Positions 7,681 to 16,220 of a DNA stretch of 37,715 nt are shown here, piece after piece. Every line of letters begins with the position of its first letter. The stretch's first letter is position 1. The stretch covers positions 20,871-58,585 of the forward strand of contig NZ_PYBV01000018.1 of NCBI RefSeq assembly GCF_003205615.1, written 5' to 3'. The translations under genes and the position numbers were made by a program. The notes under the pieces were generated by a model. That model was not told where the DNA came from. It searched no databases and saw nothing but the letters and a program-made list of their open reading frames with translations. This DNA is from Micromonospora arborensis. Its GTDB lineage: Bacteria > Actinomycetota > Actinomycetes > Mycobacteriales > Micromonosporaceae.

Positions 7681-8244
7681 ATGACCGAACAGCAGCCGTA
7701 CCGGGTGGTGTCCCGACACCCCGGCTTCGAGCTGCGCCGGTATCCGGCACACCTGGTGGCCGAGATGCAGATCCAGGCGTCGTTCACCCGGGCGCCGATA
7801 GAAGCGTTCCGGCCGCTGGCCGCGTACATCGGGGGTGCCAACCGGGCCCGGCATCCGCTTCCGACGGCCACGCACGCGATGCCGGCGGCCGGCGGCTCGG
7901 AGAAGATCGCCATGACCGCGCCGGTGATCCAGGTGGAGGGTGAGTGGCCGGGCGCGTACCTGGTCCAGTTCGTCATGCCGGTCACCTTCACCGCCGCCAC
8001 CCTGCCCGAGCCGGTCGACGCCCGGGTGCGGATCCGCGAGGTCCCGGCGCAGTTGGCGGCGGCGACGCGCTTCTCCGGGCGGTGGACCGAGCAGGCGTTC
8101 GACCAACGGGCCACCCTGCTCGGCCGGTCGGTCACCGCGGCCGGGCTGCAACCCACCGGCGCCATCCGGTACGCGCGCTTCGACCCGCCGTGGAAGCCGT
8201 GGTTCCTGCGCCGCAACGAGGTCGTGCTGCCGGTCGTCGAGTGA
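7681..8244 (+). CDS. SOUL-family haem-binding protein
   Basis: A 187-residue cytoplasmic protein of the SOUL/HEBP family, known from animal p22HBP to bind haem and tetrapyrroles. Typical blocks are the opening YRVVSRHPGFELRRYP, the core AFRPLAAYIGGANR, GSEKIAMTAPVIQ, FVMPVTFTAATLPEP and the ending YARFDPPWKPWFLRRNEV. Bacterial members are poorly studied. The ATG at 7681 is preceded by GGGAG, which is part of the right side of a small hairpin (CCCAGG 7656-7661 with CCTGGG 7666-7671), so the ribosome binding site may be partly masked. It follows the YqeB-like gene by 32 bases and could be read through from it, but its link to the exporter is unproven. Confidence 0.9.
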   Translation: MTEQQPYRVVSRHPGFELRRYPAHLVAEMQIQASFTRAPIEAFRPLAAYIGGANRARHPLPTATHAMPAAGGSEKIAMTAPVIQVEGEWPGAYLVQFVMPVTFTAATLPEPVDARVRIREVPAQLAAATRFSGRWTEQAFDQRATLLGRSVTAAGLQPTGAIRYARFDPPWKPWFLRRNEVVLPVVE

Positions 8245-8267
8245 GCTGACGGTGGGCGGGGGCGCGA

Positions 8268-10730
8268 TCATCCGACCACGCCGACCGAGGACCGGGCGGG
8301 ACGGTGGCGCAGCGACCGCCACGTCGGCAGCACGCTCGCCAGCGCCGCCAACAGCAGGCACAGCCCCACCACGCCGGTGACCACCGACCACGGAACCACC
8401 AGGTCGACGGGGGCGCCGACCTGGTCGGCGAGGCCCGCACGGATGCTGAGCAGGCCGACGAACGCGACAGCCCCACCGAGCAGCGCGCCGATCAGCACCA
8501 CCAGTGCGGACTCGGCCGTGACGAGCCAGATGACCTGCCGCCGGGTCGCCCCGGCCAACCGGATCAGCCGTAGGTCGGCGGCCCGGCCGGCGGCGGCCAG
8601 CAGCAGCGTGTTCGCCACCGCGATGGCCCCGTAACCAGCCGACACAGCGATCAGCAGCAGCGTGAACAGCCAGACGAGACGGTCCTCGGCGGCGTCCGCC
8701 TCGGCCGCCCAGGTGGCGACGTCGACGATCCGCGCGCCGGCCGGAGGATCGATCCGGTCCCGGACGTACACCGTGGAGGTCAGCGCCGACGGGTCGTGCG
8801 TTCGCACCACGGCCCGGGGTAGGAGGAGGTCGCCGGGGAGCGAGTCGTCGGTGACGACGGCGACGATGCGCAACGACACCGACGTCCCGTCGGCGAAGAC
8901 CAACGCGTACGGCTGGGACGGCAGCAGGTTCGTCGAGGCGGTGACCACCACCGTGTCGTCCCCACGCAGGTCGTTCAGGGAGCCGGCGACGACGGTGAGC
9001 GCCCGGTTCGCGGCGGCGAACCCCGCCGGGTCCACACCGAGCGCGGTCAGCGGCCGGTTCTCCGGCAGTGTTCCGGGATCGGTACGGAAGACGGTGGTCG
9101 GCAGGAGGGCGGTGCCACCGGTCGCGGCGACGGCCTGGTCCGACAGACCGGGCGCCCGGTCGGGCACGACGACCCAGCCGGCGTTCACGTTGTCCGCCCG
9201 CCCTGCCGCGTACGCGGCGGTGGTGGTCCGCACCATTCCGGACACCAGGACCGCGAAGGCGACCGTGAGCAGCACCGGCGCGGCGATGGACGCCGTCCGC
9301 CGGGTCGCGGTCAACGCCCCGCCCCGGACCAGCATTCCGATCGCCCCGCCGCGCCGCCGCACCGGAGAACGCAGCAGCCGCACCATCGGCCTGACCACCG
9401 CAGGGGCGAGCACGGTAGCGCCGGCCACCAGCGCCATCACCGCGTACAGGGCGTACTGCCCCGCGATGCGGGCCTCGTCAGCGGTCGCCGTGCCGACGCT
9501 GAGAGCGGCTCCCAGGGCGACGAGGAGCGCCCCGGTCACGACGCGCAGCCGCCCGATCGGCCGCTGCTCCACCGCCGCCTCGCGCAACGCCTCCAACGGG
9601 CGGACCCGGGCCGCCCGTCGGGACGCCGACCAGACGGCCAGCAACGCGATCACCGGCCCGGCGGCGAGGGCGACCGCGACCGGCCAGGGGGCGTACCGGA
9701 CCTGGAAGGTCGATGGTTCGAGACCGGCGTCGACGATCGGCCCGCCCAGCGCCGGGGCGAGCACCAGGCCCACCAGCAGGCCGACGAGCCCGCCCACGAC
9801 ACCGACCGTGAGCGCCTCGACGTACACCATGCGGCGGACCTGACGCCCGGTGGCGCCGACGGCGCGCAGCAGGCCCAGCTCACGGCGGCGCTGCGCGATG
9901 GTGAACGCGAAGGTGGAGGAGACCACGAAGACCGTGACGAAGCCGGCGAGAGCCGCCGTGGCGGTGAGCACCTGCATGCCGATCCAGCGGGTGCGGGCAT
10001 CGTTCCGGGGCTCCAGCGCGCCGCGCGCGGCACCGGTCAACACCTGTCCGTCCGCACTGACGACACCGCGAGCCGCCGTGGCGACCTGCTCCGGATCAGC
10101 GCCCGGCGTCAGCACCAGGCCGATGGCCCGGACGCCGGGTGCGAGCGCGGCAGCGACCTCGTCCGCGACGTGGACGCCGGGCTCGTCGACCAGACCGGTG
10201 ACGGTGTACGCCTCCGGGCCCGCCGCGGTCAGCAGGGTGACCGGTTCGCCGGCCCGCAGCCCGAGCGCGCGGTCGACGACCACCTCGCCGGGCTTGCGGG
10301 GCGGCTCGCCGGCCGTGAGGCGCAGTCCACCGAGCTGCGCGCTGGACCAGCCGTGCCCCTGCTGGGCGTCCTCCCGCTGGCCATCGGTCGCCGGTGGACG
10401 GCCCTCGACGAGCGGCTGGGCGTAGAAGGTCCGGTCCGGCACCGCCGCCGCGACGCCCGGCAGACCCGCCAGCCTGCTGGTGAGTTCCGCCGCCCGGGTG
10501 GCGGACCAGGGCCGGGTCGGCATGAACGAGTCGGCCGACGCACCGGCCTCGGGGCTCTGCACCACGACCGCCGCCTGCGCGAGTCGATCCGGCACCTGCG
10601 GGCGTCCGGAGGCGAGGAGCAGGGTGGTGGTCGCCACCAGCGCGACCCCGAGGGCGACGGCCACGAACGCGCTGGTGGACCGCCGGATGTTCGACGCGAC
10701 TGTTCCGCAGCCGTTCCGGATGCTCAGCAC
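8268..10730 (-). CDS. MacB/FtsX-type ABC transporter permease, 820 aa (module 2)
   Basis: A large FtsX-family permease with two FtsX domains. An N-terminal helix near 20-42 anchors a big extracellular domain (about 45-260). The first FtsX domain (about 265-375) contains FAFTIAQRRRELGLLRAVGA and further helices; a central four-helix stretch (about 395-500) precedes a second outside domain, and the second FtsX domain (about 695-800) contains RAADLRLIRLAGATRRQVIW. Such permeases, with a LolD-type ATPase, do mechanotransmission: they export peptides, act in lipoprotein handling or sense antimicrobial peptides, without a channel of the usual type. The start codon lies inside the last codons of the ATPase gene (overlap 10724-10730). 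Convergent with the SOUL gene. Confidence 0.93.
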   Translation of the reverse strand: MLSIRNGCGTVASNIRRSTSAFVAVALGVALVATTTLLLASGRPQVPDRLAQAAVVVQSPEAGASADSFMPTRPWSATRAAELTSRLAGLPGVAAAVPDRTFYAQPLVEGRPPATDGQREDAQQGHGWSSAQLGGLRLTAGEPPRKPGEVVVDRALGLRAGEPVTLLTAAGPEAYTVTGLVDEPGVHVADEVAAALAPGVRAIGLVLTPGADPEQVATAARGVVSADGQVLTGAARGALEPRNDARTRWIGMQVLTATAALAGFVTVFVVSSTFAFTIAQRRRELGLLRAVGATGRQVRRMVYVEALTVGVVGGLVGLLVGLVLAPALGGPIVDAGLEPSTFQVRYAPWPVAVALAAGPVIALLAVWSASRRAARVRPLEALREAAVEQRPIGRLRVVTGALLVALGAALSVGTATADEARIAGQYALYAVMALVAGATVLAPAVVRPMVRLLRSPVRRRGGAIGMLVRGGALTATRRTASIAAPVLLTVAFAVLVSGMVRTTTAAYAAGRADNVNAGWVVVPDRAPGLSDQAVAATGGTALLPTTVFRTDPGTLPENRPLTALGVDPAGFAAANRALTVVAGSLNDLRGDDTVVVTASTNLLPSQPYALVFADGTSVSLRIVAVVTDDSLPGDLLLPRAVVRTHDPSALTSTVYVRDRIDPPAGARIVDVATWAAEADAAEDRLVWLFTLLLIAVSAGYGAIAVANTLLLAAAGRAADLRLIRLAGATRRQVIWLVTAESALVVLIGALLGGAVAFVGLLSIRAGLADQVGAPVDLVVPWSVVTGVVGLCLLLAALASVLPTWRSLRHRPARSSVGVVG

Positions 10731-11506
10731 GACGGCTCCGCGATGGTCTCCGCGGGCCGGGACGAGCCCACCGGAACCGTCTCCCGCTCGGCGATCCGCG
10801 CGGCGACGACCGCCGCGGTGATCCCACCGGTCAGCTCGTCGACGACCCGGCCGTCGGCAAGGAGGAGGATCCGATCGGCGTACGCCGCTGCGGCGGGATC
10901 GTGGGTCACCATCACCACGGTCTGCCCGTGGTCGTCGACGAGCGCGCGCAGCAGCCGGAGCACCTGCCGGGAGGCCGCGCTGTCCAGCGCCCCGGTCGGC
11001 TCGTCGGCGAAGACCACCGCCGGACGGGTGATCAGTGCTCGGGCCACCGCCACGCGCTGCTGCTCACCGCCGGACAGCTCACTCGGCCGGTGGCCGGCCC
11101 GGTCGGCCAGTCCCACGGCGTCGAGCGCGGCGGTGACGTCCCGGGCCGGCGGGCGGCGACCGGCCAGGCGCGACGGCAACTCGACGTTCTGCGCGGCGGT
11201 CAGGGAGGACACCAGGTTGAACGCCTGGAACACGAAGCCGATCCGGTCGCGCCGCAGTCGGGTCAGCGCGTCCTCGCCCAGGTCGTTCAGGCGGGTGCCG
11301 TCGATCGTGACGATCCCCTCGGTCGGGCTGTCCAGCCCCGCCGCGCAGTGCAGCAGGGTGGACTTCCCCGAGCCCGAAGGGCCCATCACCGCCGTGAACG
11401 TGCCGCTCGCGAAGCTTGTCGTCACGCCGTCCAGCGCCGTCACCCGCCGGGTGCCGGTGCCGTACACCGCGCGCAGCCCCGTCAGGGTCACCGTGTGTGT
11501 GGTCAT
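10724..11506 (-). CDS. LolD/MacB-type ABC transporter ATP-binding subunit (module 2)
   Basis: A 260-residue ATPase that powers the FtsX permease encoded downstream. It shows Walker A GPSGSGKSTLL, the Q loop in FVFQAFNLVSSLTAAQNVEL (a run typical of the MacB/LolD group), signature LSGGEQQRVAVARAL, Walker B VVFADEPTGALDS and the switch His in MVTHDPAAAAYADR. I set the start at the ATG for MTTHTVTLTG, since the usual first strand begins there; a longer reading would add 18 residues. Stop and permease start overlap. It is divergent from the module 2 kinase, 169 bases away, so the pair probably regulates it. Confidence 0.93.
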   Translation of the reverse strand: MTTHTVTLTGLRAVYGTGTRRVTALDGVTTSFASGTFTAVMGPSGSGKSTLLHCAAGLDSPTEGIVTIDGTRLNDLGEDALTRLRRDRIGFVFQAFNLVSSLTAAQNVELPSRLAGRRPPARDVTAALDAVGLADRAGHRPSELSGGEQQRVAVARALITRPAVVFADEPTGALDSAASRQVLRLLRALVDDHGQTVVMVTHDPAAAAYADRILLLADGRVVDELTGGITAAVVAARIAERETVPVGSSRPAETIAEPSC

Positions 11507-11538
11507 GACCGCTACGGTGCCGGTTCCGACGGGTGCGG

Positions 11539-11555
11539 CGCGTCGTGCCGACGCG
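11539..11555. promoter_or_regulatory. Inverted repeat in the module 2 divergent region
   Basis: CGCGTCG and CGACGCG form a perfect 7-bp inverted repeat around TGC, in the space between the ABC ATPase gene (start 11506) and the kinase gene. It could be a regulator site or a hairpin; in DNA this rich in C and G, short repeats also arise by chance. Confidence 0.25.
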
Positions 11556-11675
11556 GGCACTTTCCGACCCTCCCCTGGGCGGAGACGCGGCCCGGTCCAC
11601 GACCGGACGTCGTTCCCGAGGATGACGGCCCGCGGGTGGACGCGACCAACCCGGTGGGCCGTTACCGTCTACCGG

Positions 11676-12833
11676 GTGACCGCTCTATTGCTGTCCCGAC
11701 GGCTACGGCCGGCGGAGTTGTACATCGTGGACGTTGTGCTGGCCGTGGCAGTCGGCGGGCTGCTCTGCCCGTACGCGGCGCTGGAGTCGCCGCAGCACGG
11801 TGGCGTGAGCGAGCCGCTCTGGGTGTCGATCCTCGTCGGGATGCTCATCGGGCTGCCGTTGGCCGTCCGGCGACGCTGGCCGAGCACGGTCGCCGTCGTG
11901 ATCAGCTCCGTCACCACCGTCGCCCTGGTCACCGGGGTGATTCCCAATTTCGCCGCCGCCGCACCGGCGTTCGCCATCGGTCTGTCCTTCTACACGGTGG
12001 CGGCGTCGACGGCCACCCGCCGGTCGGTGCTCTGCGCGGCCGGTTGTCTCGCTCTGGTCAGCGTCGGCTTGGTGCTGACAGCCGGCGACCTGTGGTCGCG
12101 TACGGGTGCGGTCGGCTACGCCGCCGTCATGATCACACCAGCGTGGTTGATCGGCTGGTTGATTCGGGAGCGACGCGCCCTCGACGCCCGGCAGAGTGAG
12201 CACCTGGTCCGTCAGGCCGCCACCGAGGAGCGGTTGCGGGTGGCCCGGGAGTTGCACGACGTGGTCGCGCACACGCTGAGCCTCATCGTGGTGAAGGCGG
12301 CCGTCGCCAACCACGTCGCCGAGGCCGACCCACGCGAGGCGGGCGCCGCCCTGCGGGTGATCGAGGAGACCGGCCGCACCGCGCTCACCGACGTCCGCCG
12401 GGTGCTCGGCGTACTGCGCGAAGGCACCCCGTACGCGCCGACACCCGGACTGGACGAGCTGCCCGTGCTCGCCAGACAGGCGGCGATCGGCGGCGTCGAC
12501 GTTCAGCTCGACGTTCGACGGGAGGAACCGGCGGCCGTGGTGCCCGAGTCGGTGAGCCTCGCCGTGTACCGGATCGTGCAGGAGGCGGTGACCAACGTGG
12601 TGAAGCACGCGGCGCCGGCCGCCTGCCGGGCAACGGTGACCGTCACCCCCGACGAGGTGCGGGTGGAGGTGACCGACGACGGCCGGCGTCCGGTCCTGAC
12701 CGGTGGGGAGGGGCACGGCCTGACCGGTATGCGGGAACGGGTGGCCCTGCACGGCGGGGAGTTCACCGCCGGCTCTCGCTCCGGCGGAGGCTTCGCCGTG
12801 ACGGCCCGCCTGCCCTACCGGGTCGCCGCATGA
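11676..12833 (+). CDS. Sensor histidine kinase, HisKA_3 type (module 2)
   Basis: A kinase of about 385 residues for module 2. Four to six membrane helices fill residues 14-165 (for example YIVDVVLAVAVGGLL and VAVVISSVTTVALVTGVI) with no sizeable outside domain. The HisKA_3 block ERLRVARELHDVVAHTLSL has the phosphoacceptor His194; the ATPase domain shows EAVTNVVKHA and GLTGMRERVALHGGEF. The start is uncertain: GTG at 11676 gives the compact N-terminus VTALLLSRRLRPAELY common in this family, while an in-frame ATG at 11622 would add 18 residues and has GAGG directly against it. The stop overlaps the regulator ATG (ATGA, 12830-12833). Confidence 0.92.
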   Translation: MTALLLSRRLRPAELYIVDVVLAVAVGGLLCPYAALESPQHGGVSEPLWVSILVGMLIGLPLAVRRRWPSTVAVVISSVTTVALVTGVIPNFAAAAPAFAIGLSFYTVAASTATRRSVLCAAGCLALVSVGLVLTAGDLWSRTGAVGYAAVMITPAWLIGWLIRERRALDARQSEHLVRQAATEERLRVARELHDVVAHTLSLIVVKAAVANHVAEADPREAGAALRVIEETGRTALTDVRRVLGVLREGTPYAPTPGLDELPVLARQAAIGGVDVQLDVRREEPAAVVPESVSLAVYRIVQEAVTNVVKHAAPAACRATVTVTPDEVRVEVTDDGRRPVLTGGEGHGLTGMRERVALHGGEFTAGSRSGGGFAVTARLPYRVAA

Positions 12834-13513
12834 TCCGCGTGTTGATCGCCGACGACCAGGCGCTGCTGCGCGGCAGCTTCCGCCTGTTGGTCGACCTGAC
12901 CCCGGATTTCACCACCGTCGCCGAGGCGGGCACCGGCGCGGAGGCGGTCGCGTTGACCGGGCAGCACCGGCCGGATGTGGTGCTGATGGACGTACGGATG
13001 CCGGAGATGGACGGCATCGAGGCGACCCGACGGATCTGCGCCGACCCGGCGACAGCCGGCACCCGGGTCATCATCCTGACCACCTTCGACCTGGACGAGT
13101 ACGTCTACGGGGCGCTGCGCGCCGGGGCCAGTGGGTTCCTGCTCAAGGACACCCCACCGGCGGACCTGCTGGCCGGGATCCGGGTGGTCGCCGCCGGTGA
13201 GGGGCTGCTCGCGCCCACGGTGACCCGCCGGCTGATCGACGAGTTCGCCCGGCGGCCCGAACCGGCCCGGCCGTTGCCACGGCGACTGGACGGGGTGACC
13301 GAGCGGGAACGGGAGGTGCTCGCGCTGATCGCCCGGGGTCTGTCCAACTCGGAGTTGGCCGCGCATCTCAGTCTCAGTCTGGCCACGGTCAAGACGCACG
13401 TCGGGCGGTTGTTGACCAAGCTGGCGGTACGCGATCGGGCGCAGTTGGTCATCGTCGCCTACGAAACGGGGCTGGTCGGTCCCGGCGGGTCGGGGTCGAC
13501 CGACCTAGGCTGA
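12830..13513 (+). CDS. NarL/LuxR-type response regulator (module 2)
   Basis: A 227-residue response regulator coupled to the upstream kinase by an ATGA overlap. The receiver domain opens with IRVLIADDQALLRGSF, has the phosphoacceptor Asp54 in PDVVLMDVRMPEMDG, the switch segment LTTFDLDEYVYGALRAGASG and the Lys in GFLLKDTPP. The GerE HTH occupies about 155-215 (VTEREREVLALIARGLSNSE and SLATVKTHVGRLLTKL). It probably controls the divergent MacB-type transporter. It is clearly related to the module 1 regulator but the N-terminal helix and linker differ, so the two modules are old paralogues, not a recent copy. Confidence 0.94.
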   Translation: MIRVLIADDQALLRGSFRLLVDLTPDFTTVAEAGTGAEAVALTGQHRPDVVLMDVRMPEMDGIEATRRICADPATAGTRVIILTTFDLDEYVYGALRAGASGFLLKDTPPADLLAGIRVVAAGEGLLAPTVTRRLIDEFARRPEPARPLPRRLDGVTEREREVLALIARGLSNSELAAHLSLSLATVKTHVGRLLTKLAVRDRAQLVIVAYETGLVGPGGSGSTDLG

Positions 13514-13541
13514 GCGGATCGGCCGCACCCGAGGAGGAGCC

Positions 13542-14081
13542 ATGACCCGGTACGCCGCCCTGCTGCGCGGGGTCAACGTCGGCAGCACCCGGCTGGCGAT
13601 GGCCGACCTGCGCCGGATTGTCACCGATCTCGGGCACGAGGACGTCAAGACGTATCTGCAGAGCGGCAACGTGGCCTTCGGCAGCAGTGTGCGCGACGCC
13701 GAGAAGCTGGCCGCCGGGATCGAGCGGGCGCTCGCCGACGAGCTGGCGTTGACCGTGCCGGTGTTGGTGCGCAGCGGCCGGGAGTTGGCGGCGGTGGCCG
13801 GCGGCAACCCGTACGCCGATCGGGAGGACGACCCGACGAGGTTGCTGGTGGCTTTCCTCGCGACCCCTCCGAAGAAGGCCGCCGTGGACGCCCTCACCGT
13901 GCCCGGCAGCGAGAACGTGTCGTTCACGGTGACCGGCCGGGAGGTCTTCCTGCACTTCGTCGACGGCGGTTACGGGCGGTCGAAGTTCACCAACGCGTAC
14001 CTGGAGAAGAAGCTCGCCGTGGTGTCCACCACCCGCAACTGGAAGTCGGTGCGGGCCCTGGCGGAGATGACCGCCAACTGA
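13542..14081 (+). CDS. DUF1697 domain protein
   Basis: A 179-residue protein of the DUF1697 family, recognisable by the start MTRYAALLRGVNVGS, the block LRRIVTDLGHEDVKTYLQSG followed by NVAF, and the end KFTNAYLEKKL..TTRNWKSVRAL. Structures of this family show a ferredoxin-like alpha/beta fold, but no biochemical function is established. The ATG is preceded by GAGGAGGAG with ideal spacing, the strongest ribosome binding site in this part of the window, so it is likely well translated. It lies 28 bases after the module 2 regulator and may be read through from it. It ends at a strong shared terminator. Confidence 0.92.
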   Translation: MTRYAALLRGVNVGSTRLAMADLRRIVTDLGHEDVKTYLQSGNVAFGSSVRDAEKLAAGIERALADELALTVPVLVRSGRELAAVAGGNPYADREDDPTRLLVAFLATPPKKAAVDALTVPGSENVSFTVTGREVFLHFVDGGYGRSKFTNAYLEKKLAVVSTTRNWKSVRALAEMTAN

Positions 14082-14083
14082 CC

Positions 14084-14117
14084 CCGGTGGGGGTCGCGGC
14101 CCTGCGACCCCCACCGG
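14084..14117. terminator. Strong bidirectional hairpin terminator
   Basis: Arms CCGGTGGGGGTCGC (14084-14097) and GCGACCCCCACCGG (14104-14117) pair perfectly over 14 bp around a six-base loop. It sits exactly between two convergent genes (stops at 14081 and 14124). There is no U run, as is usual for actinomycete terminators. Confidence 0.75.
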
Positions 14118-14123
14118 CGCTGC

Positions 14124-15101
14124 TCAGAAGTGGTACGCGGTCTCGTACTCGGGCACCAGAACCCGGCTGCGCGGCGAGATCCGCCGCACCGCCGCGATCA
14201 TGTCGTCCAGCCGGACACGGTCGGCCGGGGCGACGACCGGCGGGTTCTGCAACCCGGTCTCGAAGTTGTCGTAGTGCACCGGCACCACGACCTTCGGGTA
14301 GTCGAGGCCGGCCAGCAGCCGGGGCAGGTAGTCGCCGGTGGTCGTGGCGCTCTGCACGGCCACCATCGCCACGTCCGGTGCCAGGCCGGTGAGGTTGCGC
14401 TCGGCGACGTCGCTGGCCCCGGTGAAGTAGACCGACGGGCCGCCGTCGACGCGCAGCAGGTAGCCCAGAGTGTCGCCCTCCGGCAGGTCGCCGATGGTCG
14501 CCGGCTGCGCCGGCTGACTCACCCGCACCCCGGGGAACGCCACCGCGTACCCCGCGTTGCGGCTGTGCAACGAGCTGACCACCTCGACGCTGTGGTCGCC
14601 GAAGTCGAGCACCTCGCCACCCTTGACGGCGCTGAGCTGCGCCGCCGGCACACCGTAGGCCAACCCGAGGTGGTACGCGGTGAGCGTGCCGAACACCCGC
14701 GCGCCGGTGCGGCCGGCGATGTAGGGCACGTCCATGAAGTGGTCCCAGTGGGTGTGCGTGACCAGCACCGTGGTGGCGCGGTCGACGCGCGGATCGATCA
14801 CGTCGGTGCGCACGGTCAGCGGGGTGGCCGTGTTGAACGCGCCGGTGAACAGCCCGGTGTCGATCCGGCTGAGGAACGGGTCGACGAGGACGGTCCGGTC
14901 GCCGATGTCGACGCGCCAGCCGGCCGTACCCCACCAGCGGAAGCTGACCGCGCCCTTACGACGGGCGGTTGGCGTTGGTGCGGCGGCCGACGGCGCGGCC
15001 TGGGCCGGGGTGGCGGTTCCGGCGACGAGACCGCCGGCGGAGACCAGGGCGGTGGTGGCGGCGGCGTCACGTAGGAAGCGACGGCGGTCGAGGTTGGGCA
15101 T
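14124..15101 (-). CDS. Tat-exported metallo-beta-lactamase-fold hydrolase
   Basis: A 325-residue exported hydrolase. The start at 15101 gives a classic Tat signal (DRRRFLRDAAATTALVSAGG, cleavage after TPAQA near 35) and has GGGGAG about eight bases upstream; a longer reading of 15 residues is not supported. The mature part opens with the UlaG-like strand VSFRWWGTAGWRVDIGDRTV and LVDPF, then the metal motif HTHWDH at 116-121, further His in SLHSRN, the Asp in VYFTGASD and the late His in PVHYDNFE. Such proteins use zinc or manganese to cut phosphoester, lactone or similar bonds; the substrate is unknown. Folding before export through Tat fits a metal enzyme. It is not a true beta-lactamase by sequence. 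Confidence 0.9.
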   Translation of the reverse strand: MPNLDRRRFLRDAAATTALVSAGGLVAGTATPAQAAPSAAAPTPTARRKGAVSFRWWGTAGWRVDIGDRTVLVDPFLSRIDTGLFTGAFNTATPLTVRTDVIDPRVDRATTVLVTHTHWDHFMDVPYIAGRTGARVFGTLTAYHLGLAYGVPAAQLSAVKGGEVLDFGDHSVEVVSSLHSRNAGYAVAFPGVRVSQPAQPATIGDLPEGDTLGYLLRVDGGPSVYFTGASDVAERNLTGLAPDVAMVAVQSATTTGDYLPRLLAGLDYPKVVVPVHYDNFETGLQNPPVVAPADRVRLDDMIAAVRRISPRSRVLVPEYETAYHF

Positions 15102-15254
15102 GCGGATCTGCTCCCCGTGGTCGGGTGATCGGTCGTCACGAGCCAATCAGCGCCACCGGGCCCCGGTCCAAGATCAAAGGCGGCCGACTCCGATATGCCG
15201 CCGCATATCGGGCCTGCTCAGGGTCGGTGCGGAAAGGCTCGGGCGGCCCGGAAA

Positions 15255-16163
15255 TCAGTTGCCGCGCAGCGCCTCGACAGCCGTGCGGGCCGCCTGTCCC
15301 ATCGCCAGGTCCACGTCGATCCGGCGTGGGGTCAGCTCGTCGGCGCGGGCGAAGACGGCGATGGCGTACCGGCCGCCGTCGGGGTACTCGGCGACCCCGG
15401 CCTCCAGGTGCAACCCGGGCAGGGTGCCGGTCTTTCCGGAGACCCGGACACCGGGTGGGAACCCGGCGGCCAGCCGGGTCCAGAAGATCTGCCGGGCCAT
15501 CCAGGTGCGGACCATCGCGCAGGCCGCCGCCGGCCCGGCCTCGTCCCGCCAGATCAGCGTGAGCAGCCGGGTGATCTCCCGGGCGGTGCTGGACGTGGTC
15601 TGCGCGGGATCGAAGACCCGCATCGCGCGGACCCGCTCCGCCGGCAGCGTGGGGAAGATCCGGGCGAACTCCGCCTCGGTCCGTGCCCCCACGTCGGCGA
15701 GCATCAGCTCGACCAACTCCCGAGGGCCGCCGAGGACGCGGGTACGGGTCAGCCCCAGCTCGGCGGCGAGCATCGGCAGCAGGTCCGGGCCGACCCGGCG
15801 CAGCAGCAGGTCGGCGGCCGTGTTGTCGCTGACCGACATGGCGAAGTACGCGAGGTCGCGCAGCGACACCTCGGCGTCGTCGGTGCAGCCGGCCAGACCC
15901 CATCCGCCGAGCCGGTCGGCGGCGGTGACCAGGACCCGCTCGGTCGGGTCCAGTTGACCGGCCTCGACCTGCCGGGCGAACTCCAGCACCAGCAGGATCT
16001 TGAAGATCGAGGCGATCACCACCTGCTCGTCGGCCCGTACCCCGACCTCCCGAGCACCGCCGACCGGGCCGTCAAGGGTCAGGTCGACGGCGTCCAGGTC
16101 GACGACGTGCATGCTGGCCGTCACCCCGGCGGCGGCGAAGATGGTCTCGATGCGCTCCCCCAC
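15255..16163 (-). CDS. Penicillin-binding-type serine hydrolase (class A beta-lactamase-like), no signal peptide
   Basis: A 302-residue member of the serine beta-lactamase / DD-peptidase fold. All three catalytic motifs are present: SIFK (Ser52, Lys55), SDN (112-114) and KTG (244-246), each in its usual spacing. Unlike secreted beta-lactamases it starts directly with VGERIETIFAAAGV and has no signal peptide or lipobox, so it is predicted to be cytoplasmic, where it could cleave esters or amides instead of antibiotics. I chose the GTG at 16163 because GAGG stands five bases upstream. It is divergent from a LysR-type gene with only 57 bases between, the AmpR/AmpC layout, so control by that regulator is likely but inferred. 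Confidence 0.88.
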   Translation of the reverse strand: MGERIETIFAAAGVTASMHVVDLDAVDLTLDGPVGGAREVGVRADEQVVIASIFKILLVLEFARQVEAGQLDPTERVLVTAADRLGGWGLAGCTDDAEVSLRDLAYFAMSVSDNTAADLLLRRVGPDLLPMLAAELGLTRTRVLGGPRELVELMLADVGARTEAEFARIFPTLPAERVRAMRVFDPAQTTSSTAREITRLLTLIWRDEAGPAAACAMVRTWMARQIFWTRLAAGFPPGVRVSGKTGTLPGLHLEAGVAEYPDGGRYAIAVFARADELTPRRIDVDLAMGQAARTAVEALRGN

Positions 16164-16172
16164 GTCCACCTC

Positions 16173-16196
16173 AGCACGGTATCCAGCGGCGTCGTG
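16173..16196. promoter_or_regulatory. Possible LysR-type regulator site between divergent genes
   Basis: GCACG and CGTGC lie 14 bases apart as an inverted repeat in the 57-base gap between the serine hydrolase and the LysR gene. LysR regulators bind interrupted dyads in such gaps. The arms are short, so this is a weak call. Confidence 0.25.
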
Positions 16197-16220
16197 CCGG
16201 CGCTGGCGTAGGGTCCGCCC

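Noticed and set aside
10170..11675. Open frame of about 500 codons upstream of the module 2 kinase in the same frame.
   Set aside because: It is opposite the FtsX permease and ABC ATPase genes, is Arg/Ser/Thr rich, and the kinase begins at a normal N-terminus near 11676.
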